Part shown: positions 50,908 to 61,622 of the stretch, piece by piece
Numbering within the stretch: position 1 is the stretch's first letter
Layout: each line of letters opens with the position of its first letter
Origin: Sarocladium kiliense
Taxonomy: Eukaryota > Ascomycota > Sordariomycetes > Hypocreales > Sarocladiaceae
Direction: 5' to 3'
DNA length: 64,000 nt
NCBI GenBank assembly: GCA_030734395.1
Contig: JAUZTG010000044.1
Span: 434,001-498,000, forward strand
Program-made: the position numbers and the translations under genes
The notes under the pieces: generated by a model
What the model saw: only the letters and a program-made list of their open reading frames with translations
Databases searched by the model: none
What the model was told of the DNA's origin: nothing

Positions 50908-52851
50908 TTAGCGAAACGAACTATTGCGCCCAAGGGCCTGTCCTTCCCTCTCCCGTACACGCTGCTGGAAGTTTATTTCCTCCTGACGCCTCAACAACAC
51001 GGCATCATAATCCTCCTTGTCCTCCTGGATCAGTTGCTTCACACGGGAATGCCAGTGTGTGTTGACCAGCGATCTCTGCAACTTGCCCACGTTGCCCGGC
51101 GCATCGCGAGTCTTCTCAGGGTAGCCCTCAGGCAACTGCGCAGCCTTGCTCAGGAAATCTTCCTTGCTGATGTAGGCACCTCGCAACCACCTGCTGCCGC
51201 CGCCTTGAGCATCAAAAGCGTTGCGGCCGTGCATGACGCGGCGATTGTCGAACAGAACGCACTCGCCTGGCTCCATCTTGCGTTCGTAGACTGAGGTGGG
51301 CTCGTTTAAAAGCGTCTCCAACAGCTTCCTACCGCGAATAGAGTGCTGGCTGACCTTTAGTTCGCCAATGGGGGACTCGAATGGCGGACTCCACCAAAGG
51401 TCACGGAAAACACCACTGGTAGCGTACATTGTGGAGGAGATCTTGCGATAGTACCAGAAGCCGTTGGCATTGTATCCATATTCTACTGGTTGAGTAAGTA
51501 GATTTGCGACCGCGCGCGATTTGGGGAAGAGAGTGAGGAGACGGCCGATGCGGTCACCATCGCTGAAAAGAGATTCACCGCCAGTGCAAGAGTTCTCGAG
51601 GCAATGAAGGATCTGGATTTGAGGTGGGGATTCGAGATAGAGAAGGTCCTGGTGCAGGCCCAGGTAATCGCTGGTGTAAGCAACATTCTCGGCATTCGGC
51701 TTGGCTCGCACATCGAAAGTTTCGCCGTAGAATGTGTTCTTGATAGGGGCGATGGTGGTGGTGATTCGCTTGATAGCGTCTGGATCCTGAGGTACGTTTC
51801 GGAGAAAGACAATACCATAGCGAGCGAGGTCAATGACAACATCCCACATGGCCTCTCCTCCTTTGACATAATCCTCGTAGTCTATCGAGCGCGCCTTGTT
51901 TGCGATGATCTCACGATCCCAATGGACAACTCCAGTCCGCTCCAACAGATCGTAACGCGAGCCTCTGTGGCTGGGAACCTTCTTCAGCTGCCAATTGGCC
52001 TGAAGCGAGAGAACTTCCCAGGGAAGTATCGTCACATGTGTTCCGTCCGGCTCCGAAAGGCGGGGAATATCGTTCGAGAAAGTGACGCGCAATCCCGCTT
52101 CATCTGCAGAGACATGTGACATGATCAGGTCAGGCGAGATCTCCGATGTCCTGAAATTCTTCTGGCTGGATGACGGGTCGCGACACTTGGAGCAAGCGCA
52201 CTTATCGCGGATAGCCATTGAGTGAGCAGACCAAGCCTCCTCTTCCGATCCGACTTGCTGAACATACAGCTTAGAGGGGCTCGCCGCAATTCGCAACTCT
52301 TTTCGGAAATTTGGGGGCTGGTACGTAAAAGACGGGTAGACGTGGGGAAGGTCTTCTGCCGAAGGCGCTGAAGCCCCAAGACCTTGCCGCTGGGGTCTGC
52401 GTTGCCTACGAAGCTTCCCTTCGCGGTGAGGACCTGACTGGCCAGTCGGAGCGGGTGAAGGGGGCTCTCGGGATTGATGTAAGGGTCGAGGAGGCTCTTG
52501 CGGCTGATATGGGGTCTGATATGGGGGCGGAGGAGGGAAATATTCTGGCATCGCCCACCCACCACCCACAGCATTCGGCCACGGCTCAGAGTATGGCGGA
52601 GCTCGGTAGACAGGAACAGGCTGGTGGTAGGGACCCGTCATCGGAGTCGGCGCGTGTTGATGAGGCGATGGCGGCGAAGGCTGTGACGGCGGCGAAGTCC
52701 CACGGCGCAATGGCCGACTCGATGGCTTTATGGAGGCATTGCGATTCAAAGGCTTGGAGAGTCGCGACTGGCGATTGAAGCCACGGCTTGGTATCGAGGG
52801 GAGCGCAAGGAAAGGTGCATGCACGCGCTTGGCAGCAGGAGACCCGAGCAT
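50908..52851 (-). CDS. gamma-butyrobetaine/trimethyllysine-type 2-oxoglutarate dioxygenase
   Basis: A single-exon 647-aa protein from the ATG at 52851. The N terminus is Arg/Ser-rich without acids (MLGSPAAKRVHAPFLALPSI), fitting a mitochondrial presequence, then about 90 residues rich in Pro, Tyr and Gln. From about residue 200 comes the N-terminal zinc-binding GBBH-like (DUF971) domain with CACSKCRD, and from about 330 the TauD fold with GLHQDLLYLESPPQIQILHC (His and Asp of the iron triad), VLFDNRRVMHGRNAF (distal His) and RWLRGAYISKEDF (Arg for 2-oxoglutarate). This is the family of the carnitine-synthesis hydroxylases. Which step it performs cannot be told by eye. The Pro-rich insert is unusual in length. 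No ATG lies further upstream in frame. Confidence 0.85.
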   Translation of the reverse strand: MLGSPAAKRVHAPFLALPSIPSRGFNRQSRLSKPLNRNASIKPSSRPLRRGTSPPSQPSPPSPHQHAPTPMTGPYHQPVPVYRAPPYSEPWPNAVGGGWAMPEYFPPPPPYQTPYQPQEPPRPLHQSREPPSPAPTGQSGPHREGKLRRQRRPQRQGLGASAPSAEDLPHVYPSFTYQPPNFRKELRIAASPSKLYVQQVGSEEEAWSAHSMAIRDKCACSKCRDPSSSQKNFRTSEISPDLIMSHVSADEAGLRVTFSNDIPRLSEPDGTHVTILPWEVLSLQANWQLKKVPSHRGSRYDLLERTGVVHWDREIIANKARSIDYEDYVKGGEAMWDVVIDLARYGIVFLRNVPQDPDAIKRITTTIAPIKNTFYGETFDVRAKPNAENVAYTSDYLGLHQDLLYLESPPQIQILHCLENSCTGGESLFSDGDRIGRLLTLFPKSRAVANLLTQPVEYGYNANGFWYYRKISSTMYATSGVFRDLWWSPPFESPIGELKVSQHSIRGRKLLETLLNEPTSVYERKMEPGECVLFDNRRVMHGRNAFDAQGGGSRWLRGAYISKEDFLSKAAQLPEGYPEKTRDAPGNVGKLQRSLVNTHWHSRVKQLIQEDKEDYDAVLLRRQEEINFQQRVREREGQALGRNSSFR

Positions 52852-53187
52852 TGCAGAAAGCAAGCCTCGAAGGCCAGAGGTCAAGCTATACGCGGCAATC
52901 GGTCAGAGAGTCCAGTGAGTAGTTGATCCGCCTGTGCTGGGTCAAGATGATGACAGGGGTGAGGTTGGACGTTGCACGTTCGGAGGACGAAGCTGGGAGC
53001 TAGAACCACGGAAAAAAACCGTGAAGTGCCGAGGTCGCGCCAACCCACTTTAAACGGCCCAGCTCCTTCTCCCCGGCCCGGACACGCTGCGTGTACCATC
53101 GACACGTACGTCTCATATCATACAAATTCGAGCTTGTCTGCTGTTCAAAAGGGTATCTCATTCATTGGATCTGTAAGATCATTCTTG
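52852..53187. other. intergenic/promoter region
   Basis: 336 bp between the dioxygenase start and the 3' end of SEN2. Nothing further seen. Confidence 0.5.
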
Positions 53188-54813
53188 CTATCTATTCCTG
53201 TTGCTGGACCACCGCTTGATCATAATCTCGCGAATTTTATATGTCCCGAGCGCCGCAGCGATGCCATCATTCAACTTCTCTTCGAACGTCTCGGGGGATG
53301 GCACATCGACGTAGACCAACACCACGCTTTTCATGACGTGGGAAAGAACTCGAAGCACGCTGTGAAACCACTGCCACGTCTTCCTCTTCAGTCGCTTATC
53401 TGAGCCCTCCCAGGAAGGATGCGTATACGAAGGGATGATGACAATACCGAATTCAGCGTGATCAAAGACCGGACCTCTAGTATAGAGCAACCAGTCGACA
53501 CCAAATTTGATGCCGGCACGAGGAACCCATCCAAGTGACCGGAAGTGATGGTAGACGACGTAGTGCAACAGGAACTCATCGTCAGGCTCAAGACCCGGCT
53601 CGTCCGGTCCCCATCGAGGAGGAAAGTATGAGTGCTGTCTGAACAGCTTCAGTAGCTCGTAAGTTGACAGTGGCAGACCGGAAAGAGGGTCTGAAATTTC
53701 AAGCACTCCAAGGCCGAAGCTGAGGAAGAAGGCTTCCTCTGGCATCAGCTGGAGATGCTCCTTGTTGACAATGTCCTCCACAGCAGTGTTTGCTGTGTTT
53801 TCCACAATTGCAAGGCTCGATTGTGGCGATGGTATGATAGGAGGCGAGCCAATATGGTTGGGGCTGGGTGGATCAGTCAACCCGAATGTTGTTGATTCGA
53901 CCCTTGGAGAAAAGCGAACACTCTTGCGCCGTTTCGACTCCTTAGAATCGATTGACCCGTTGGGAGTCGCTGGCATTGTTGGTAGTTCCGAAGGCTCCAT
54001 CAGGCCAGTGGACATCCCCGCCCTGTCGTCTAGGACAGGTTCGATAAGGCTGTCAGCGGGTATAGGAGGTCCGAGGAGCGCATCTACATCAACATCCTTG
54101 GCCCTCAAGTCCTCTATCTCGCTTGGCGGCAAGGCAGCCAATGCTTCCGGCACACTGTCCTGGCGAGAAGTCTTCGCCGGTTGATGGCGAATATCGGCTG
54201 CTGAATTGGGAAGCGCCAGAAGCTCCAGCGGCCCGACAGGTGGCAAAGTACCGTCGATGGTCATGGGCGTTGCTGCTATGCTCTGTGCGGCAGCCAAAGC
54301 TGAGGAAACTTGTGCCGCTCTTCTCTCTGCCTCTTCCTGTCGGGTTTGACGGATGGCTTCTTGTTCCAACCGAGCACGCTCCCACTTGGCACGAGCTCGT
54401 TCTTCACGCCTCTGTAGGGTCTGAAGCTCGCTCACATGTGCCTGCTCGAGTCCTCTGCGAACTTGCTCGCGTTTCAGCCAGTTGGGCTCGCTACGGCTCA
54501 AGTTGCCCTTGCCGTAGAAGCCCTGTTCCCAGAGCGCTCTGACAGAGCTGCCATTTGTGACGTGGACGGAGGTGGTCGTTTCTGACCATACTGCCTGGTG
54601 CACGACGGCTGGCTCAACCGGCGGTGGCCGGAAGATCTGTCCGAGCCATGCGTAGGCAATGTGGAAGATGGATATGGGATTACTGGGGTAGAAAGTCGGA
54701 AGTGGGAAGGTCTTGATCGGGGCTGGTAGAGCGTAGATCTGATGCAACGGCGGACCACGTTGTTGAGGTGCCTTGCCATTCACGGCAATCTGTGCGTCGG
54801 GTTTAGGGTCCAT
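53188..54813 (-). CDS. SEN2: tRNA-splicing endonuclease catalytic subunit Sen2
   Basis: A 541-aa single-exon protein. The N-terminal third has the IYALPAPIKTFPLPTFYPSN and SVHVTNGSSVRALWEQGFYG segments typical of fungal Sen2, followed by a long Glu/Arg/Ala-rich helix and a disordered acidic linker. The C-terminal nuclease domain has AFFLSFGLGVLEI, YHHFRSLGWVPRAGIKFGVD and the catalytic triad Tyr444 (LLYTRG), His452 (FDHAEF) and Lys495 (HVMKSVVL). It cleaves the 5' splice site of intron-containing tRNAs with Sen34, Sen15 and Sen54. All three catalytic residues are present. It is divergent from the ceramide glucosyltransferase gene. Confidence 0.92.
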   Translation of the reverse strand: MDPKPDAQIAVNGKAPQQRGPPLHQIYALPAPIKTFPLPTFYPSNPISIFHIAYAWLGQIFRPPPVEPAVVHQAVWSETTTSVHVTNGSSVRALWEQGFYGKGNLSRSEPNWLKREQVRRGLEQAHVSELQTLQRREERARAKWERARLEQEAIRQTRQEEAERRAAQVSSALAAAQSIAATPMTIDGTLPPVGPLELLALPNSAADIRHQPAKTSRQDSVPEALAALPPSEIEDLRAKDVDVDALLGPPIPADSLIEPVLDDRAGMSTGLMEPSELPTMPATPNGSIDSKESKRRKSVRFSPRVESTTFGLTDPPSPNHIGSPPIIPSPQSSLAIVENTANTAVEDIVNKEHLQLMPEEAFFLSFGLGVLEISDPLSGLPLSTYELLKLFRQHSYFPPRWGPDEPGLEPDDEFLLHYVVYHHFRSLGWVPRAGIKFGVDWLLYTRGPVFDHAEFGIVIIPSYTHPSWEGSDKRLKRKTWQWFHSVLRVLSHVMKSVVLVYVDVPSPETFEEKLNDGIAAALGTYKIREIMIKRWSSNRNR

Positions 54814-55584
54814 GGCTTGATTCAGATCTCAGCCATCATCCAAAGAGATCATCTTGACCTGATAATGCGCCTGGATTAGCAGGAGAACACGAGAGCAAGG
54901 AGCTGCTGAAAATTGCAAAGACTAAAGAATGTGTGATGCGCGTGGTCAGATACCGTTGTAGTCTATAATTCAGGCGATCATCGAGGACCAAATGAATGGT
55001 TTCCTCTAAGCACAGATTGTATAGGTGTCATCATGTAATTGCGCGTGGTTCGAGGTGCTCAAGAGAGCTTGAAGTTTCGGGTACAGAAAGAGAAGAACAA
55101 AGTACCTACCAGTTGGGGACAAAGCCCTGTGCCAAATGCTCAGCAAGCCAACTTTGACTTGCAAGCCTTGCACAGAGACAATTGGTGATTAGAGCCAGCG
55201 ACGACTGATTGCGTCGTGTGTCTGAGAAGTTGCTCTGTTGGTGACTGATGGATGGAGGAAGAGAAAACCGGCACCGGTGCAAAGCTGTTCGACATGCATT
55301 TTTCTCACACAATGGGTGGCACCATGTGCTAGCCACCCCACTTTCAATTTGTCTGTGTGCCTGGTGCGCAAGGCGGACATTTCCTCTCACGACGGACCTC
55401 CGAATCCACCAGCGGCACCAACGCGCCTGTCGTGGCTCGTCAAATTTCGTCGCAGCGCGTCACTCCACCGCGGGGCTTACACCGCTGCTCCCAAGCCACC
55501 GGTAACATGCCTTGATTCCAACACGTTTGATTCCGAGGGTCAGGTGTTTGTGCGGCTTTCTTGTTCATGTCCTCAAGACCAGAC
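54814..55584. other. divergent promoter region
   Basis: 771 bp between SEN2 (minus) and the ceramide glucosyltransferase gene (plus). No TATA box stands out and no gene is seen. Confidence 0.5.
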
Positions 55585-57182
55585 ATGTCTAGTCTCGTTC
55601 AGGCGGCGGCCACGGTCTGCCTAGTCTGGAGTAGCTTCGTCTATCTGGTTGAGGTGGTTGGAGTAACTGCCATGTAAGGAATTTCTCGCGTCTGACCAAA
55701 TTGAATCGAGGCTGACTTGTTTATCGCAGCTTCAAGTATTTCTCGGCTCGGCCAGGTCCATCCGTCTCAGCTGGACTTGGATCAAAGGCACCACGCGTTA
55801 CCATCATTCGTCCTGTAAAGGGGCTCGAAGCCGAACTCTATTCATGCCTGGTCTCGACCTTTCGTCAGACATACCCTCGCGATCGATTTTCAATACACTT
55901 GTGTGTCGATAGCAGGAACGATCCTTCGTACCCCGTCTTGGAGCAAATTGTCCATGACTTCCCTGAAATCGATGCGAGAGTTCTGGTGGAGACTGATGAC
56001 GAGCTCCTGAATGGAACAGTCGAGGGCGCCGACATTGGCCCGAACCCCAAGGTCCGCAACATCAGCAGGGCTTATCGGGAAGCTCAGGGCGATGTGATCT
56101 GGATGATCGATTGCAATGTTTGGGTTGGGCCGGGTGTACTGGGTAGGATGGTCGACAAGCTCATGGGGTTCAAGCACGGTGGGAAGTCTGGGAAGGCATA
56201 CAAGTTCGTTCATCACTTGCCAATCGTTGCCGACCTTGCACACCTGGATCCTCCAGCCAAGGCTGCCGAGGAAAGCTCATTGACGGGCAAGCTGGCGAGA
56301 CTTTCCTCTCAAAGCGGTGGCCGATTGGATGACATGTTCATGTCAACGACACATGCCAAGTTCTATGGCGCCATCAATGCTGTCGGAATTGCCCCGTGCA
56401 TTGTTGGGAAGAGTAACATGTTTCGAAAGTCCCATCTCGATCAAGCGACTGACCCAACACGAAACCGTATCCTCCCACAGGACTCTCGGAAGCCGATCGG
56501 TGTGGACCTCTTCTCGTACAACATCTGTGAAGACCATCTCATTGGAGACATCCTCTGGCGGACGCCCATGCCGGGCTTTGCTAATCACGGCACAGTCTGG
56601 GGAGATATCCCAGTTCAGCCTATAGCAAACATGTCTGTCAGTGGGTATGCTGGACGCCGAGTGAGGTGGTTACGCGCGAGAAAGTGGACGGTTCTAGCGG
56701 CTACTCTTGTTGAACCAGGAGTTGAGTCCCTCCTGTGTTGCGCATATTTCGCTTTCGCGATTACCACTCTCCCGTGGTTCAACAGGGTCATTGGCATTCC
56801 GCAGACATGGACGGCAACGGGCATATCATGGATCATCACTGTCACGATATGGATGCTTGTTGACAGGCTAACTAGCTCTCAGCTTCACAAAGGTCTTGCA
56901 ATCGAAGTCGACAACAACACGCCTCGATTCGCCAGGGGCACCACGCACCCAGGTGGAATGCCACACCGTGCATTCCTCCCCTGGTTAGGGACCTGGATCG
57001 GTCGCGAAGTGCTCGCGATGCCAATTTGGACAACGGCAGTGTTGTTGGGAAGATCTGTAAACTGGAGAGGAAATGAGTTCCTGGTTCGGAGTGACATGAC
57101 GGTCGAAGAGATCAGGGGTCGGAAGCCGGCGACCAAACGTATGGTAAATGGGCGTGCAAAGAATCTAAGGCCTACAAGATAG
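55585..57182 (+). CDS. ceramide glucosyltransferase (glucosylceramide synthase, GT21)
   Basis: Two exons (55585-55673, 55730-57182) give 513 aa. An N-terminal membrane anchor (SLVQAAATVCLVWSSFVYLV) precedes the catalytic domain with APRVTIIRPVKGLEAELYSC, LCVDSRNDP, NPKVRNISRAYREAQGDVIW, MIDCNVWVGPG and EDHLIGDILW, then GRRVRWLRARK, the (Q/R)xxRW motif of processive-type transferases, and C-terminal membrane helices. It transfers glucose from UDP-glucose to ceramide at the Golgi/ER, making the fungal glucosylceramide that affects growth and virulence in several species. The length matches fungal GCS. The 56-nt intron (GTAAGG...ATCGCAG) lies between the anchor and the catalytic part. Confidence 0.9.
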
Positions 57183-57516
57183 ATGTGACGAAGAAATAGA
57201 GCATGATTACCAATTCTTCTTCTCCTAATCCACAACATCGGAGTCAACATGGCATGGTCTGAGAAAACGAGTGCTGAACAGAACAACACACAATTAGGCG
57301 CGAGTCTTCGGGAACCAGGATTATCATTCAGGCCATAGGTAGAAAGCCACTGGTTCAAAGGTGGTCTGGCCCAGACATGATATCGTGATTTTGCTCTTTG
57401 GATGCGATTAGCATTGGTTCTGTCAAATTGAGCTGCCCCAGTACATAGCTAGAGAATCGTTGTCAAAGCCAGTTGACCTTTTCACTTGTACGAGCCATTT
57501 CATCTCCTGAAGGGAT
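57183..57516. other. convergent intergenic region
   Basis: 334 bp of 3' flanks; nothing else recognised. Confidence 0.5.
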
Positions 57517-59445
57517 TTAGATCTTCTCGCGAGTAGCATCCGTGCCCACATTGGTCTGACCATTTGTCGCCGGGGCGGTGCCATTGCCCTGTCCCTCATA
57601 GTGATCCCCAACAGTCCTGGCCTTCTCCTCATCCAGAGGCTCGTCAACCATCTTGCCAGTCGACTCAGTCTCCATGCCCGCAACGGCGTGATCGAACATT
57701 CTGCCCCGCCTTTCTGGACCAATCGCTGTGGTCACCATGATGCCTGTAGCGATGATGGCGGTGGCCACCCCCATGACAGGGCCATAGGCCTCAACGCTGT
57801 CGCCATTCCGGATCTTGATGAAGGTCTTTTCAGCGATCGCATTGACGATCTGAGCCGAAGGAGAACTAATCATATTCCCGAGCTGATACGTGACTCCAAC
57901 AAATGAGCTTCTGAACGATGGAGGACTGAGTTCATTCAGATGGATAGGAATGACTCCCCAGGCTCCTTGAACGAAGAATTGCATGAAGAATCCTGTGGCG
58001 CTGAGGGATCTCTCGGAAGTTGGGAGGATCCATGCGGGGATCATCAGACCGGAGATGAACGCCGACAGGACAATTGCTCTACGTCGTCCAATGAACTGGC
58101 TGCAATAACCAATGATGGTACCGCCTACACATGCTCCTGTCTTCATGATGATCGAAGCTCGCGTCGCTTGAGAGTTGTCCATCTCCTTCTGGGTGAGCAT
58201 GAAGGTGGTGTAGGAGTCCTGCCGCCGATGTCAGATGACTGTTCGAAAACGAACAGAAAGCAAGTCTTACCTGAGAGGTGTGAGAGTAGTAGTTGAACCA
58301 AGTCATCAAAATAATACAGTAGATGCACATCTTCCATTCTGAGCGAAGCATGATGCGGGTTTCTTTCCAGAACGCGCCGGGGGATGCGCTCTTCTTGCCG
58401 GACTTTCGAGCCTCGAGGAATTGCTTCGACTCTGGGAAAAGAACTCGAATCAAGCCTACTCCGATGGAGAGACCAGCTGTTTTACTCGTTAGTCGCTGAC
58501 GCTGATTATCACTATGTGAAACTCACCTCCAGCCCAGAAGACAGACTTCCAGGAATTTGTGGCACCACCTGCACCGTAGTTGGCGCAACCAGCAAGGACG
58601 TATCCAAGGGAGTAACCTTGCTGAAGAATACCGCTCATGAGTCCTCTGGCATTTGGTCTGTATACGAAAGATGATCGTCAGCATCTCAAGTTCTGAACCT
58701 CAGCTAGCCAAGGGGAGTCCAGCTCCGTGACTATCGTTGCGGTGCAGTGAGCAAGACTTACGGGCAATGTTCGAGGGCCATTGCAATGGCCGAGCCGTAG
58801 ACGCCACCCATGAAGAGACCCTGTTATAGTGTCAGTTGCACAATCCTGGACGAAGCCATGTTGGTTATGCAGCGGGCGGAAGGACTTACGAAAAGAGCTC
58901 TGACAGCGAGGAATTGCTGGAAAGTTTCACTGTAAATTGTTGCGATCTGTAGGAGACCCAAGATGACCATGTTGGCAACCATTGGCCATTTGCGACCATA
59001 CCTAGGCGTCGTCAGCATCTGGAAGTTCTTCGCATGTAGGTGAGCCCACGCCTTACTTGTCACCAAAGTAGCCGAAGATCGCGGCACCGACCGACCTCAG
59101 CAGAAGTGTCAGGGTGATCGCAGTTGTGATATCGGTCTTACTCCGGTCATAGTAATCAGCGAGCTTTTTCGTCTGGATCGAGAGGGCGTGGAAGTCGAAA
59201 GCATCGGCTGTCCATGCTGCAAGGCCGACAAGGAAGAAGAGCCAATCGCGCCAGGAGAGCTGGGCGAAGAGCGAGAATGGGTTGATGAAGCGATCAGGCT
59301 CCTGCCACTCGCATCGCGTCTCTCCATAAGCGTTGGAGACTACCACACGCTGTTTCCAGATGAAAAGATCCTTCCAGGATTGCTTGATGGTGGGCAGAAT
59401 ACCCTTAGCCAGAGGGTCGGCCGGCTCGTTTGGAGTGGACGCCAT
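57517..59445 (-). CDS. Jen1-type monocarboxylate transporter (SHS/MFS)
   Basis: Six exons (59445-59057, 59001-58890, 58820-58762, 58657-58527, 58476-58271, 58218-57517) give 532 aa. The Jen1 hallmark NxxSHxSQDxxxT is present as NYYSHTSQDSYTT (Asn292 to Thr304), together with SWRDWLFFLVGLAAWTADAF, DFHALSIQTKKLADYY, FGYFGDKYGRKWPM, GGVYGSAIAMALEHCPPNAR and a C-terminal hydrophilic tail. Relatives import lactate, pyruvate, acetate or succinate at the plasma membrane and are repressed by glucose. Intron 5 separates Gln299 from Asp300 within the hallmark motif. A TATA box and several CTGGGG (CreA-type) sites lie upstream. Carboxylate transport is well supported; the preferred acid is unknown. Confidence 0.9.
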
Positions 59446-59602
59446 GATGGGTATGTAAGTGGCCTCGCAATGAGTGTCTGAAAAGACTAGACAGATTCCT
59501 CGAGTAGAAGTATGTCTAATGAAGGTTCAAATAGACAACAACAGCCGTGTCGGAGAAGGGTCCAGTAGAAAAGGGTCATCAAGGGAGGGGACACGAGCGC
59601 AA

Positions 59603-59608
59603 CTTATA
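59603..59608 (-). promoter_or_regulatory. TATA box of the Jen1-type gene
   Basis: TATAAG on the minus strand, 158-163 bp before the ATG at 59445. Confidence 0.45.
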
Positions 59609-59612
59609 TTCA

Positions 59613-59978
59613 CCCCAGCTTCTGATGACCATGTCTTGTGTCATGTCACACGGAGACGCCAATCATGTCTTTGAATCAAGTCGGTCTATTCCCCGACACG
59701 GTTTCCCACTTCTGGAGGGCAAAGCACGCATGCGGATCTACACGAATCCGAGCACATTGAGCTCTAGTGGCTACGACTTTCCCCGACTTTCTCGAGGGAT
59801 CCTCGTCCGAGATCGAGAGACAAAAGGACCTGATGGAGGGGAACGCAGAGCACCAGACGGACATCCCCGCAACAATGTGGGAATACCCCTCGCTGGGGAC
59901 GAAGGAATATTGGAGTATGAAGCGGGGAATGCCCTCGACGATGGTGATGGGAACTGGGGGAGTACGAATAAGCTGGGG
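59613..59978. promoter_or_regulatory. four CreA-type CTGGGG sites
   Basis: CTGGGG, a match to the SYGGRG site of the carbon-catabolite repressor CreA, occurs at 59613-59618 (minus) and at 59893-59898, 59954-59959 and 59973-59978 (plus), within 535 bp of the carboxylate transporter start. About two matches would be expected by chance in this length, so the enrichment is modest. Confidence 0.35.
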
Positions 59979-60438
59979 GTTCGTTGGCGTTGAACGGTGC
60001 TACGTCGGTGGCCCTGGAAACAGCCTCGAATGGGAGGGTAGGTTCCACCACACACGCAGATGGGACAACTTCGACACACTACAGACTCTTTGCATCCGCG
60101 AATTCATTCTTGGGACTACCTGGGAGACGTGCAAGGCTCCGAAAGATTCTCGTGGAAGTCATGCTTCGTGCCAATGGCCATCCTAGGGGTCCTACAACGG
60201 CATTGCGGTTGAAGCCCTTAGAATTGGGATACTACGGCACTCGAGAGCTCCTATGGCCTATGACTACCGCAACCAATACCGGCAGTCGACTTATCTGCTT
60301 AGATGTGGGCACGGCAGACATGCTCACCTAGGCCGGCACATTGGACCTGGTCAGGTGCCGCTCCCTGTTGAGACACAAAGAGACCCGGGTATTTTCCTCT
60401 GAGACCGGGCATCTCCTCACTCAGAAGCGTGTCTCTAA

Positions 60439-60695
60439 TCAATTAAGCATGTTCATCCACCGGGAGATCTCGCCATCTTGTTCCACGACTACTGGAGATC
60501 TCAGGGTCGATCCCAGGAACATCAGGAACGTGTTCCCTACATCGTCCGACACGTTCAGACTACTGGAAGCATATTCGATGCCAATAGACGCAGCTGTCGC
60601 ACGATGTTGCGCGATTTGAGAGGGTGTGTAATCGGCATTGTTGGGTAACACTACCTTGCATGCAGACGACGTGTAGACATGACGGTCCTCGGAGG
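60439..60695 (-). pseudogene. coding-like exon or gene remnant, unknown
   Basis: A minus-strand open stretch of about 85 codons reads like protein (YTPSQIAQHRATAASIGIEY, then SSSLNVSDDVGNTFLMFLGS) and ends in a stop at 60439, but has no in-frame ATG after the upstream stop. It may be the last exon of a multi-exon gene whose 5' exons I could not find, or a decayed copy. The family is not recognised. Confidence 0.3.
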
Positions 60696-60841
60696 AGGAT
60701 GTCCCTCACCGTGAGCCCCATACATCAGCCAAGCCGGCAGCGAATCTCTTGGGCTGCTTGGGAGCCGTCTGGGCGTCATTTCCTAGCCATCCTTGCCAAA
60801 GCCCTTCCCGCTTCTGGCTTGACGCCCTGCCTTTGGCGCAC

Positions 60842-60865
60842 GGGGATGGGGATGGGGGGCCCCCC
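60842..60865. repeat. G-runs ending in a GC palindrome
   Basis: GGGG (60842-60845), GGGG (60848-60851) and GGGGGG (60854-60859), then CCCCCC (60860-60865). The last two runs form a perfect 12-bp palindrome. Confidence 0.6.
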
Positions 60866-61622
60866 AATGCACGTTCGGCGCTGGACCATTCTCCGCAAGC
60901 TTACATACAAGGAGCATGATAGGCATGAGTGTGGCGCACACCACTAAGGAAAGGGAGGGGGCCACGGTCCAGGAGAATGACATTTCGCACGGCTGTTCGG
61001 CACAGCTAGTCGATCCTTGTGGATGCTGGTGTCTAAGACAATTGATTGCTGCCTGGGACACTGGGGATCGTTTTGTCTGTGGAGGAGCCCACTAAACTGC
61101 CTTAACGTTTAGAGTAAGCTTGAACAAGCTTATGATTAGAGCAGGTCACTAGAATCCTGTTCTTATCTTGCAGACTTGGCGAAGGTAGTTGGGCGGGCGT
61201 GGGCTTTGAACAGCGAGGGCCGGAAATGGACAACAGTGTCAACGAGACGAGAGCAAGGAAGCCCAGTGGGATCTTCTTCGGGTTTGTGACTGTTTCTGAA
61301 CCGTAAGCCTGTTCGAAACTTCGTACCAAGTTTTCGTTCAAGGTCTGCGCGGTACTCAACCCTGGGCACGGAGCGGTTGCTGGCCTATGCGTCGGATGGG
61401 TATGCTCGGAGCAACAGCCCTCCTTTCGCCAACGCGATGGCTGCATCTTTGCATGGGCCAGATTATGTGTGACGCTTGTCGTGGACCACACTGAATCCTC
61501 ATCAAGATCAACATACGATTGCAAGCAGTTAGCAATCAAGTACCTCTTGTTGCCCAGGATTTACCTCCGGAACTCGAACTCTGAACGACATCAAGTCATA
61601 GTTTCGAGCCTAGCGGATCTTT

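Larger units (their letters stand above)
59446..61622. other. promoter and gene-poor region
   Basis: 2.2 kb upstream of the Jen1-type gene. It contains a TATA box, several CTGGGG sites and a G-rich palindrome, and one coding-looking minus-strand stretch at about 60439-60695, listed separately. No complete gene could be built. Confidence 0.45.

Noticed and set aside
52849..52884. Longer N terminus for the dioxygenase from a TTG codon at 52884
   Set aside because: Nuclear fungal genes rarely start at TTG; the ATG at 52851 directly opens into a presequence-like stretch.
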